A stretch of 64,000 nucleotides of DNA, taken from assembly GCF_003014485.1 (NCBI RefSeq), contig NZ_PYGA01000007.1, positions 1 to 64,000 on the forward strand. The letters run 5' to 3'. Below the pieces are notes generated by a model. The model was not told where the DNA came from. It was given only the letters and a program-made list of their open reading frames with translations, and searched no databases. The position numbers and the translations under genes were made by a program. Positions 1 through 7,826 of this stretch are shown here, in pieces; position 1 is the stretch's first letter, and each line of letters starts with the position of its first letter. This DNA is from Murinocardiopsis flavida (GTDB lineage Bacteria > Actinomycetota > Actinomycetes > Streptosporangiales > Streptosporangiaceae).

Positions 1-441
1 GGTGGTCAAACCATTGTGAAGGCGAACCCTGACCGACATGGTCCTGGCGGACCATCATTGTCAATCAAAGGAATCCCACCACCACACACCCCGAAGGGTC
101 CGGGTGGACGGGGCCAAAACAAACTTTGGCTTAAAGAAAATCGAACACGCGCTGTTGAGTTCTCAAGAAACAACCCGCACACCCGCATACAAAACCCGGA
201 GGCTTCTTCTGTCGGGACGGTGTTGCGTTTCGTTTGTATCTTCTACGTTAACAGCCGTTTCCTGATCCGCCAAACCGGCGATATTCAGAATCAGACTGCC
301 GAAAACCCGAATTCCTACGAGCAGAAGAACCGAGAGGAAGACTATCAACCGAAATCGAATGCTTCGGTCGATGAGGTTTTCGTGGGTATCGTGCGAGCTG
401 GTTTCGAGGGCCGTGAAGGCCGCTCACCGCCTCGCAGTGCG
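1..441 (-). promoter_or_regulatory. leader region of an rRNA operon (16S gene lies left of the window)
   Basis: The region is much more AT-rich than its surroundings and has no credible gene. Read leftward it contains the actinobacterial rRNA leader signature GTTTCTTGAGAACTCAACAG (complement of 152-171), close to the boxA-region sequence found before 16S genes in mycobacteria and relatives. It is followed by T-rich tracts and a 7-bp hairpin (38-44 with 49-55). A strong promoter sits upstream at 448-476. Transcription should run out through position 1 into 16S rRNA. The 16S start itself is not inside the window, so this rests on the leader motif, composition and promoter. Confidence 0.72.
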
Positions 442-447
442 TTCGTA

Positions 448-476
448 ACTATAAGGGCCGCACTCGGACGCGTCAA
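448..476 (-). promoter_or_regulatory. strong housekeeping-sigma promoter of the rRNA operon
   Basis: On the minus strand there is a TTGACG -35 (complement of 471-476) and a TATAGT -10 (complement of 448-453), separated by exactly 17 bp. This is near consensus for the principal actinobacterial sigma factor, as expected for an rRNA promoter. The predicted start is near 441. A second, weaker candidate, TTGGCG-16-TTAACG, lies nearer the leader around 250-280; tandem promoters are usual for rRNA operons. Confidence 0.68.
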
Positions 477-710
477 ACTGGACCCCGGCTCTGGGCCGCT
501 GCCCGAGCGCCGGAGCGTTTCGGCCTTCGGAGCAGGCCGCCACGTTCCCGAGTTCACGTGAGCCGGATCTTGCAGCCCACGTGGTAGGTCAGGTCTGTTA
601 TCTGCTGCACGAGCTTACTTGCCCCCGTGCCTGTCCGCTTAAACACGCGCCCCGCAAGGTTTGTTCCGGCCGTCCCGGACGCCGGGCAGCGGCGCAGCTC
701 AGCGCGCTGC

Positions 711-754
711 CCGGCCGCGGGCGCCCCCGGCGAGGCGGGGGCACCCGCGGCCGG
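711..754 (-). terminator. terminator hairpin after tyrS
   Basis: The arms at 711-729 and 736-754 form a 19-bp stem with one wobble pair and a 6-nt loop, starting 3 nt after the tyrS stop codon. A second perfect 11-bp stem (681-691 with 705-715) follows. There is no strong T tract, as is common in high-GC actinobacteria. The pair would insulate tyrS from the rRNA promoter that fires in the same direction just downstream. Confidence 0.7.
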
Positions 755-757
755 CCG

Positions 758-2056
758 TCAGGTGACGACGACGCCGCCGACGCTGCGCTTCCCCCTGCGC
801 AGCACCAGGTACCGGCCGTGCAGCAGGTCGCCGTCCGCCACGCGCGCGTCGATGTCGGTGACCTTGACGTTGTTCACGTACGCCCCGCCGTCCTGGACGG
901 CGCGCCGCGCGGCCGACTTGCTCGGGACCAGGCCGCTCGCCGCGAGGAGGTCCACAACGGGCGGCAGCGCCGCGGCCGGGCCGTCGGCCTCGGTGCGCGG
1001 TACCTCGGCCAGGGCGGCGTCGAGGGTCGCGGCGTCGAGCCCGGTGAGGTCGCCCTGCCCGAACAGCGCCTTGCTCGCCTCGATGACCTTCCGGCACTCG
1101 TCCTCGCCGTGGACGAGGGTGGTGAGGTCCTCGGCGAGGGTCCGCTGCGCGGTGCGAGCGGCCGGCCGCTCGGCGGTCAGGCGTTCCAGCTCCTCGATCT
1201 CCGCACGCGTGCGGAATCCGAAGACCTTCAGATACCGGACGACGTCGCGGTCGTCGGCGTTGAACCAGAACTGGTAGAAGGCGTAGGGAGAGGTCAGCTC
1301 CGGGTCGAGCCACACCGTTCCGCTCTCGGTCTTGCCGAACTTGGTGCCGTCGGCCTTGGTGAGCAGGTTGGTGGTCAGCCCGTGGACCGGGCCGTGCGGC
1401 TCGTTGCCGTCCATCCGGCGGATGAGGTCGGTGCCGGCGGTGATGTTGCCCCACTGGTCGGTGCCGCCGATTTGCAGGGTGCACCGGTGCCTGCGGTAGA
1501 GCTCCACGAAGTCGTAGGACTGGAGCAGCACGTAGCTGAACTCGGTGTAGCTCATGCCCTCGCCGCCGAGGCGGCTCTTGACGGTCTCGCGGGCCAGCAT
1601 CTGGTTGACGCTGAAGTGCTTGCCGACATCGCGCAGCAGTTCGATCGCGCCGATGGAGTCGAGCCAGGCCCCGTTGTTCTCCAGGACCGCGTCGGTCGGC
1701 TGCGGCGCGCTTCCCTCGGGGGTGAAGCGCAGGAACGCGGACAGCTGCCGGCCGAGCACGTCGACCCAGTGCGCGATGGTCTCCGGTGAGTTGAGGGAGC
1801 GCTCGCCGCCGGGCTTGGGGTCGCCGATGAGCCCCGTTCCGCCGCCGACCAGCGCGATGGGACGGTGACCGGCCCGCTGGAACCGGGCGAGCGTGAGGAC
1901 CTGGGTGAGGTGCCCCACGTGCAGGCTCCCGGCGGTGGGGTCGAAGCCGCAATAGAGGGTGATCGGGCCATCGGCGAGAGCCTTGCGGAGTCCGTCAAGG
2001 TCGGTGGTCTGCGCGAGCAGTCCGCGCCATTGGAGTTCGTCGATGATCTCGGTCAC
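758..2056 (-). CDS. tyrS: tyrosyl-tRNA synthetase
   Basis: Charges tRNA-Tyr with tyrosine in the cytoplasm. The 432-residue product has the class-I signatures HVGH near residue 46 and KFGKT (the KMSKS equivalent) in the middle. The substrate-pocket stretch YCGFDPTAGSLHVGHL is present, and a C-terminal S4-like RNA-binding domain contains ASGLVPSKSAARRAV. I chose the GTG at 2056 because the product then begins TEIIDELQWRGL, matching the usual bacterial start. An ATG at 2080 is possible but adds eight residues without a clear ribosome site. The gene follows the arg and conservon blocks on the same strand but is separated from them by rightward genes, so it has its own promoter. Confidence 0.96.
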   Translation of the reverse strand: MTEIIDELQWRGLLAQTTDLDGLRKALADGPITLYCGFDPTAGSLHVGHLTQVLTLARFQRAGHRPIALVGGGTGLIGDPKPGGERSLNSPETIAHWVDVLGRQLSAFLRFTPEGSAPQPTDAVLENNGAWLDSIGAIELLRDVGKHFSVNQMLARETVKSRLGGEGMSYTEFSYVLLQSYDFVELYRRHRCTLQIGGTDQWGNITAGTDLIRRMDGNEPHGPVHGLTTNLLTKADGTKFGKTESGTVWLDPELTSPYAFYQFWFNADDRDVVRYLKVFGFRTRAEIEELERLTAERPAARTAQRTLAEDLTTLVHGEDECRKVIEASKALFGQGDLTGLDAATLDAALAEVPRTEADGPAAALPPVVDLLAASGLVPSKSAARRAVQDGGAYVNNVKVTDIDARVADGDLLHGRYLVLRRGKRSVGGVVVT

Positions 2057-2244
2057 TGTGCTGTCCCGTGCTCTTTCCATGCGGCCCACGCGCGTTGCGC
2101 GGTGTGCGACTCGGGTCGTCCGGGCGCAGTGCCGCCCCCTGGACCTGCGGGTGCGCCCGTGTGCCCGCGGACTCCCCCACGGTATCGGCTGCCGATGGGC
2201 ACCACCGAACCGATATCCGCGCATCGAACCGCTTGACGCGCGAG

Positions 2245-2259
2245 GCTAACGATATTAGC
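2245..2259 (+). promoter_or_regulatory. inverted repeat (possible TetR operator) before the hydrolase operon
   Basis: GCTAACGATATTAGC is a perfect 5-bp inverted repeat around a 5-bp centre, ending 9 nt before the hydrolase start. A TTGACG element lies at 2233-2238 and TATTAG, inside the repeat, could serve as the -10. Binding here would block the promoter. The TetR protein encoded as the second gene of the operon is the natural candidate, which is inference from position. Confidence 0.45.
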
Positions 2260-2268
2260 TTTCTGGCT

Positions 2269-3114
2269 ATGGACATTAACGAGCAGGCGTCGGCACCACC
2301 CGAGACCCGGTTCCTGAACCGCCCCGAGGGCCGCATCGCGTACGACCTCTACGGTGTCGGCAACAGCGGGCCGGTCGCCATCTGCGCCCCCGGCATGGGC
2401 GACCACCGCACCACCTACCGCCACCTCGCCCCCGCCCTGGCGGCCGCCGGCTGGCGGGTCGCGGCGCTGGACCTCCGCGGCCACGGCGACAGCGACACCG
2501 GCTTCACCGACCACTCCACCCGCGCCCTCGCCGACGACATGACGGCCCTTGCCGAAGAGCTCGACGGCGGCCCCGCCCTCCTGATCGGCAACTCCATGGG
2601 CGGCACCGCCGCTGCCTGGGCCGCGGCCGCCCGGCCCGACCTCGTCCGGGGCGTGGTCCTGATCGCGGCCTTCCTGCGCGGCGAGGGGGTCCAGGGCCCG
2701 ATGAAGTGGGCGCTCAAGCTCGCACTGCTGCGGCCGTGGGGGCCCAGGTTCACCCACTCCTACCTGTCGGGCCTGTTCTCCGGCCGGACCGCCGACGACC
2801 ACGGCGACCACGTCGGCGCCATACGCACCCACCTGTCCGACCGCCGGCGCTTCCCCGAGATCATCGCCACGGTCGGGAACGCGTTCCACGCGCCGCCCGC
2901 CCGGCTCGACGACGTCCGGGCGCCGGTCCTCGTCGTCATGGGCGAGCTCGACTCCGATTTCCCCGACCCCGCGGCCGAGGCCGCGTGGCAGGGCGAGCGC
3001 CTCGGCGCCGAGGTGCTGACCGTCCCCGACGCCGGGCACTACCCGCAGGCGCAGCGCTCCGATGTCGTGGCGCCCGCCGTCGTCGCGTTCGCCCGGGCGG
3101 CGTCCCGTGGCTAG
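2269..3114 (+). CDS. alpha/beta-fold hydrolase
   Basis: A 281-residue cytoplasmic hydrolase of the alpha/beta fold; the substrate is unknown. The nucleophile elbow is GNSMGG (Ser near residue 109). An Asp occurs in the MGELDSDFPDP segment and the catalytic His lies in AGHYPQAQ near the C-terminus, giving a full triad. The oxyanion region is APGMGDHRTTY. The ATG at 2269 lacks a good Shine-Dalgarno and lies close behind a possible promoter, so the mRNA may be nearly leaderless. It overlaps the downstream TetR gene by 8 bp, suggesting translational coupling and co-regulation. Confidence 0.85.
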   Translation: MDINEQASAPPETRFLNRPEGRIAYDLYGVGNSGPVAICAPGMGDHRTTYRHLAPALAAAGWRVAALDLRGHGDSDTGFTDHSTRALADDMTALAEELDGGPALLIGNSMGGTAAAWAAAARPDLVRGVVLIAAFLRGEGVQGPMKWALKLALLRPWGPRFTHSYLSGLFSGRTADDHGDHVGAIRTHLSDRRRFPEIIATVGNAFHAPPARLDDVRAPVLVVMGELDSDFPDPAAEAAWQGERLGAEVLTVPDAGHYPQAQRSDVVAPAVVAFARAASRG

Positions 3115-3721
3115 GGCCGGCCTGACACCCAAGGCCGTCGCGCAGGAGGCCGCCAAGGTGTGCGACGAGAAGGGGGCGGCGAGCCTGTCCTTGGCGACGG
3201 TCGCCAAGCGGTTCGGCGTCGCGGTCCCGAGCCTCTACAAGCACGTCGACGGCTTGGGCGGGCTGCGGCGCGAGGTGGCGCTGCTGGCCTTGGCCGAGCT
3301 CGGCGCCGCGCTGCGCCGGGCGACGACCGGCCGTTCCGGCCCCGATGCGATGCGCGCCCTCTCCCGTGCCTACCGCGGCTACGCCAAGGCCCATCCGGGA
3401 CGCTACAGCGCCTTGCAGCAGGCACCGGGGAGCGGCGACGCCGAGGCGACCGCGGCCGCGGAGGAGGTGCTCGAAGTGATCTTCGCCGTGCTGCGCGGCT
3501 TCGCGGTCCCCGAGGGGTCGATGGTCGACGCGGTGCGCGCCTTCCGCAGCACCGTTCACGGCTTCGTGGACCTGGAGGCGCGCGGCGCGTTCGGCCTCCC
3601 CCAGGACGTCGACCGCAGTTACGGACTGCTGGTCGAGGGTTTCATCGGCACGCTCGTGTCATGGCCGCCCACCGAATCGCCCACCGAATCGATGGATCCG
3701 GACAACCGGAAGAAGGGATAG
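3107..3721 (+). CDS. TetR-family transcriptional regulator
   Basis: A 204-residue TetR-type repressor. The N-terminal helix-turn-helix runs roughly over residues 5-50, with TVAKRFGVAVPSLYKHVDG as its recognition part; the rest is a helical ligand-binding domain resembling the WHG-type C-terminus. The GTG at 3107 is chosen because the product then begins just before the first HTH helix. The gene overlaps the hydrolase stop by 8 bp and is followed after 4 bp by a membrane-protein gene. It probably regulates this small operon, perhaps through the inverted repeat at 2245-2259. Its effector is unknown. Confidence 0.88.
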   Translation: MARAGLTPKAVAQEAAKVCDEKGAASLSLATVAKRFGVAVPSLYKHVDGLGGLRREVALLALAELGAALRRATTGRSGPDAMRALSRAYRGYAKAHPGRYSALQQAPGSGDAEATAAAEEVLEVIFAVLRGFAVPEGSMVDAVRAFRSTVHGFVDLEARGAFGLPQDVDRSYGLLVEGFIGTLVSWPPTESPTESMDPDNRKKG

Positions 3722-3725
3722 CACC

Positions 3726-4301
3726 ATGCTCGCTGGACATTTCGGAGTCGCGGGGATCGTCAAGGCGGTACGCCCCGAACTGCCAATGGGGGTGCTGCTG
3801 GTCGCCAGCCAGGTGCCCGACCTGTTCTTCCTCCCACTGAGCATGGCGGGGGTCGAGCGGCTCGCCCCGGTCGCCGGGGCCGACGGCTACGGCGCCAACC
3901 TCATCACGGCCCCCTTCTCGCACGCGCTGGTGTCGAACGTGGTGTTCGCCGCCCTCGCCGGGGTGCTGGTCGCCGTCCTGGCCCGCGGCCGGTGGGGCCG
4001 GGGAGCGGGGTGGATCGTCGCCGGCACCGTGTTCAGCCACTGGCTGCTGGACCTGATCGTGCACCGCCCCGACATCGCCGTGCTGCCAGGGAACGCGGGC
4101 GGGCTCCCGTTGCTGGGCCTGGGCCTGTGGGAGGCCCCCGTCGCCGCGGCGGTGGTCGAAGGGGCGCTCGTCCTCGCCGGGATCGTGCTCTACGCGTGGC
4201 GCACGCTCCGCGATCACCCGGACCGCACGCGGGCGCTGCTGTACAGCGCGGGGATCGCCCTGCTGCTCGCCGGCTCGTTCGTCGCCGACCTGCTGGGCTG
4301 A
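3726..4301 (+). CDS. membrane protein, possible YdjM/DUF457-type metal-dependent hydrolase
   Basis: A 191-residue protein with about four or five hydrophobic segments. Conserved-looking polar residues sit at membrane edges: His5, a QVPDLFF motif, FSHALVS, and FSHWLLDLIVHRPD. This pattern of His and Asp residues resembles the YdjM/DUF457 family of membrane-bound putative metal-dependent hydrolases. The assignment is from motif appearance only. The start is 4 bp after the TetR stop, so it is co-transcribed with the hydrolase and regulator. It could act with the hydrolase on a lipid or hydrophobic substrate, which is speculation. Confidence 0.55.
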   Translation: MLAGHFGVAGIVKAVRPELPMGVLLVASQVPDLFFLPLSMAGVERLAPVAGADGYGANLITAPFSHALVSNVVFAALAGVLVAVLARGRWGRGAGWIVAGTVFSHWLLDLIVHRPDIAVLPGNAGGLPLLGLGLWEAPVAAAVVEGALVLAGIVLYAWRTLRDHPDRTRALLYSAGIALLLAGSFVADLLG

Positions 4302-4449
4302 TGCCGGAGGCCGCCCGAAACCCCCGCGCGGGCGGCCACATCCGGCCACGCTTCGTCACCTTCCATTAACCGCCCGCTATTGCGCTCTCCGCTGTTTCGG
4401 TTGAGGGTTTCCAATGTCCGAAAGCACCCGCTCTGCTTTGGAGACCTTT

Positions 4450-5094
4450 ATGCGCACCCCCCTGCGCCGCATTCCCGGGGCAGTCCTGGCCGCGGCCGCA
4501 ACCACCCTCCTCGTCCTCGGCGGCGCCGCACCGGCGTCCGCCGCCCCTCCCCCGCCGCCCTCACTCGACGAGGTCCGCGGCCTGCTCGCCGAACTGGAGG
4601 TCGAGGACGAGGGCTCCGGCTCCGACTACGACCGCGACCTCTTCCCGCACTGGTCCACCGTTGAAGGCAACTGCAACACCCGCGAACACGTCCTCAAGCG
4701 CGACGGCGACGGTGTCGAGACCGGCGAGGACTGCTATCCGACAGCGGGCTCGTGGACCAGCGTCTTCGACGACGTCACCGTGTCCGACCCGTCGGAGATC
4801 AGCGTCGACCACTTCGTTCCGCTCGCCGAGGCGTGGCGCTCGGGCGCCGACACCTGGACCACGGATGAGCGGGAGAAGTTCGCCAACGACATCGACACCG
4901 GCCAGCTCTGGGCGGTGACCCCGGCCAGCAACTCCGCCAAGGGCGACAAGGACCCCGCCAAGTGGATGCCCGAGCAGGAGTCGATCCACTGCGACTACGC
5001 CCTGACCTGGGTCCACGTGAAGTCGACGTGGAAGCTGAGCATCGACGCGGAGGAGAAGGCCGCCGTGGAGGGGCTGCTCGACTCCGCCTGCTGA
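4450..5094 (+). CDS. secreted HNH-family (DUF1524-like) nuclease
   Basis: A 214-residue exported protein. A classical signal peptide (RRIPG, a hydrophobic run, then APASA before the likely cleavage) is followed by a Pro-rich linker. The mature part has the actinobacterial secreted HNH/DUF1524 pattern: YDRDLFPHW, GNCNTRE, the catalytic VDHFVPLAEAW segment, and NSAKGDKDPAKW. Four mature-domain cysteines (in NCNTRE, EDCYP, IHCDY and the C-terminal SAC) could form disulfides. The ATG at 4450 has GGAG six bases upstream. Another ATG at 4414, also with a GAGGG site, would add twelve residues to the signal peptide. The likely role is extracellular nucleic-acid degradation for nutrients; an antibacterial role is possible but unsupported. 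Confidence 0.82.
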   Translation: MRTPLRRIPGAVLAAAATTLLVLGGAAPASAAPPPPPSLDEVRGLLAELEVEDEGSGSDYDRDLFPHWSTVEGNCNTREHVLKRDGDGVETGEDCYPTAGSWTSVFDDVTVSDPSEISVDHFVPLAEAWRSGADTWTTDEREKFANDIDTGQLWAVTPASNSAKGDKDPAKWMPEQESIHCDYALTWVHVKSTWKLSIDAEEKAAVEGLLDSAC

Positions 5095-5115
5095 CCCCCG
5101 CCCATTGATCGACCC

Positions 5116-5151
5116 GCGTCGGCGGCCGGTATCCGTACCGGCCGCCGACGC
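5116..5151. terminator. bidirectional terminator between the nuclease and conservon genes
   Basis: A perfect 15-bp stem (5116-5130 with 5137-5151) and 6-nt loop lies between the convergent stops at 5094 and 5171. Its symmetry lets it end transcription from both sides. Confidence 0.78.
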
Positions 5152-5170
5152 TCGTGTGCGCGGCCGGCGT

Positions 5171-5533
5171 CTACAGCGCGCGCAGGCCGTCGAGGACGGC
5201 CCGCAGGATGCCCTGGTCGGCGTCGTCGCCCGCGTGCCGCGCCGCCCCGCGGCGCAGGTCCCCTTCGGCGATCATGTCGGCCGCGAGCCGCTTGACCACG
5301 CTGACCGGCAGGTCGAGCCGCGCGGCGAGTTCGGCGATCGAGAGCGGCCGGGCGCACACGGTCAGCGCCTGCTCCCGCTCGGGCCGCAGGGCGTCGTCGC
5401 GGTCGGGCGCCCGGGTGGCGGCGACCATGGTCATCAGGTCGACGGCGGGCCCCGCGGCGCCGGCCGAGACCTGCACGGCGAACGGCCGCAGCAGGCGTCC
5501 GGGGTCCTCGTCGGCGGCGTGCCGGCTAGTCAT
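5171..5533 (-). CDS. DUF742 family protein, conservon component C (second, incomplete conservon)
   Basis: A 120-residue DUF742 protein. The conserved core is at the C-terminal half: LSIAELAARLDLPVSVVKRLAADMI, a winged-helix-like segment, and ILRAVLDGLRAL at the end, matching the C-terminus of the other C protein in this window. The N-terminal RPFAV region also fits the family. Its start overlaps the stop of the upstream kinase gene by 8 bp, so the two are translationally coupled. Unlike canonical conservons there is no roadblock (B) or GTPase (D) gene next to it. It is the last gene of its operon, ending at a bidirectional terminator. Confidence 0.88.
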   Translation of the reverse strand: MTSRHAADEDPGRLLRPFAVQVSAGAAGPAVDLMTMVAATRAPDRDDALRPEREQALTVCARPLSIAELAARLDLPVSVVKRLAADMIAEGDLRRGAARHAGDDADQGILRAVLDGLRAL

Positions 5534-7655
5534 CGGCCTTGCCCCTGCCCCGGCCCCCTTGGCCGTCGAGGCCGCGCGGGTCCGCGGTGCCCCGGCCGGT
5601 CTTCGTGCTGAGGAGGGTCACGGGGGCGAGCTGCGACTCGTCGGGCCCCGGGGCGTCCTCCAGCAGCCGCTGCGGCAGCAGCGCCGTGGCACGGGTGCCG
5701 CCGTAGGGCGACGGGGAGAGGCGCACCTTGACGCCGTGCCTGGCGGCGAGCCGGGCGACGACGAACAGGCCGAGCCGGGGCTCCTCCGGGAGCGCCATCA
5801 CGTCGAACTCGGGCGGGTCGGCGAGGGTGCGGTTGGCGGCGTCCATGGTCTCCTCGGTCATGCCGAGCCCGCGGTCCTCCACGTCGACGGCGAGCCCGCC
5901 GGGGACGGCCCCGCTGTTGACGTCGACGGGCGAGCCCGCCGGGGAGAACTGGGTGGCGTTCTCGACCAGCTCCGCGACCAGGTGGACGACATCGGCCACG
6001 GCGAACCCCTGGATGTGCAGCTTCGGCGCCGAGGTGAGACGTACGCGCTCGTAGTCCTCGGTCTCGGAGATGGCGGCGCGCAGCACCTCCACCAGCGAGC
6101 GGGGTTCCCGCCAGCGCCGTGCCGAGCCCGCGCCGCCGAGGATGATGAGGTTGTCGGCGTAGCGCCGCCCGCGGGTGATGAGGTGGTCGAGGCGGAACAG
6201 CCGTTGCAGCGCGGGGGCGTCCTCCTCGGCGAACTCGATCTCGTCGAGCAGCCGCAGCTGCCGCTGGACGAGTGCCTGGTTGCGGTAGGCGATGCCGAGG
6301 AACACGCGGGTGGCGCCCTCGCGGATCTCGGCCTGCTTGACGGCCGCCCCCACGGCGGTGCGCTGGGCGGTGTTGAAGGCGTCGGCGACCTGGCCGATCT
6401 CGTCGTCGCCGTGGGACAGCGGGGGCAGCTCCTTGGCGACGTCGACCCGGCGCCCGCTCTGCGCCGCCGCCACGAGTTCGGGCAGCCGGGTGGCGGAGAG
6501 CTCCAGTGTGTCGCCGCGCAGCCCGCGCAGGCGCTCGGTGACGCGGCGCGAGGAGCGCAGCGCCACGACGATGGCGACGCCCCCTGCCGCGAGGGCGATC
6601 AGGCAGCCGCTGAGGTTGGTGCCGATGCGCCACAGCGCCGCGCTGGTCGCCTCGCTGATCGCGGTGTCGGTCTGCGCGGCGACCAGCGCGTCGAAGGCGG
6701 GTGCGGCGTCGCGGACGGCGTTGTCCCAGTCGGTACCGCTCACCGGGATCTCGGTGTTGAAGGCGGCGCCGTCGCCGGTCGTGGCGCCGGGCGGGTCGGC
6801 GACGACCGGGGCGCGGGTGACGACCCGGCGGCTGAACTGCTCGGTGCGGACCCAGGACGCGTCGCCGAGCATCTCCTTGAAGGAGGCGCGCTCGGCGGGC
6901 CCGAGGTTGCGCTCGGCGCGGGTGAGCGTGTCGCGGTAGGAGGCGGAGAGGTAGGTGAACCGGGCCGTCTCCTCGTAGGTCATCTCGCCCGCGGTGAGGG
7001 CGCCGGCGAGCAGCGCGTCGGCCTGGGAGTACTGGTCGAGCGCGCCCATCAGGTCGAGCGCGAGGACGCCGGCGGCGAGGCTGCGGTCGTCGTCGAGCTG
7101 GACGACGACGGCCTCGGCGACGAGGAGCGCGTCGCTGATGACGGCGGTGTAGCCGTCGAGGACGGCGGCGCGGTCGGCCGGCCCGGCGGAGTCCTGCTCG
7201 TCGACGCCCGTGCGCAGGGCCGCGAGTTCGGCGCGGTCGCCGAGGAGGCTGTCGACGCGCCGGTCCAGCTCTCCCTCCCCGTGGTCGTACAGGCCCTCGG
7301 CGCTCTTCGCCGCACTCTTCAGGGCGCGGTCGGTCTCGGCCCGTTGGCCGCGCAGCCGGGCGAGGACCGACACGGCGGCGTCCTCGTCCAGGCCGGCCAG
7401 GTGGACTTGGCTGAGCCTGCGCTCCTTGCGCAGTTCGGCGGCCACATCGGTGAGCGCGTCCAGGCCGCGGCCGCCCTCCTTGACGGTGAGCAGCGCGGCC
7501 CCGGCCTGGACGGTGCCGGTGGCCGTGATGACGGCCCACAGCGCAAGGAAGCTGATGCTCGGGATCAGCACGATGCGCGTGAGCTGGCGCCGGATGGTCC
7601 GCTTCGGGCCCTTCCCCTGGTCCGGGGCGGCCTTCGACGCGTGTTGTCCTCCCAT
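5526..7655 (-). CDS. conservon sensor histidine-kinase-like protein (CvnA type), second copy
   Basis: A 709-residue membrane sensor. It has an N-terminal transmembrane helix (about residues 28-50), a large extracytoplasmic nitrate-sensor-like helical region, a second transmembrane segment near residue 335-355 and a HAMP-like linker (DDEIGQVADAFN). The C-terminal GHKL ATPase has ELVENATQFSP and EDRGLGM. The dimerisation region reads AYRNQALVQRQL where the sister kinase has AHRNQSLVQRQL, so an obvious phospho-His is absent there. The ATG at 7655 has an excellent GGGGAGGGGAC site. It forms an operon with the DUF742 gene only. It is shorter than the other CvnA because it lacks the long Pro/Ala-rich tail. 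Confidence 0.88.
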   Translation of the reverse strand: MGGQHASKAAPDQGKGPKRTIRRQLTRIVLIPSISFLALWAVITATGTVQAGAALLTVKEGGRGLDALTDVAAELRKERRLSQVHLAGLDEDAAVSVLARLRGQRAETDRALKSAAKSAEGLYDHGEGELDRRVDSLLGDRAELAALRTGVDEQDSAGPADRAAVLDGYTAVISDALLVAEAVVVQLDDDRSLAAGVLALDLMGALDQYSQADALLAGALTAGEMTYEETARFTYLSASYRDTLTRAERNLGPAERASFKEMLGDASWVRTEQFSRRVVTRAPVVADPPGATTGDGAAFNTEIPVSGTDWDNAVRDAAPAFDALVAAQTDTAISEATSAALWRIGTNLSGCLIALAAGGVAIVVALRSSRRVTERLRGLRGDTLELSATRLPELVAAAQSGRRVDVAKELPPLSHGDDEIGQVADAFNTAQRTAVGAAVKQAEIREGATRVFLGIAYRNQALVQRQLRLLDEIEFAEEDAPALQRLFRLDHLITRGRRYADNLIILGGAGSARRWREPRSLVEVLRAAISETEDYERVRLTSAPKLHIQGFAVADVVHLVAELVENATQFSPAGSPVDVNSGAVPGGLAVDVEDRGLGMTEETMDAANRTLADPPEFDVMALPEEPRLGLFVVARLAARHGVKVRLSPSPYGGTRATALLPQRLLEDAPGPDESQLAPVTLLSTKTGRGTADPRGLDGQGGRGRGKADD

Positions 7656-7826
7656 GTCCCCTCCCCTGAGACTTGGGTGGGCGCACGTGCCGCGTAGGCC
7701 GCGGGGGGAACGACGCGTGTCAGGGCCGTGCGGTGCTTCCGTGCGCCCGGGAATGCGACGACGCTACCGGAAAAACATTGCCCTGTGTTGTCAAATAATT
7801 ACGATAAGTTATCGAGGTGCGGTTGT

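Noticed and set aside
16-561. 181-residue open frame in the rRNA leader
   Set aside because: AT-rich non-coding leader with promoter and boxA-like signal; codon use unlike genes here.
5154-7697. 847-residue plus-strand open frame antisense to the second kinase
   Set aside because: Composition-driven shadow; no ribosome site or domain.
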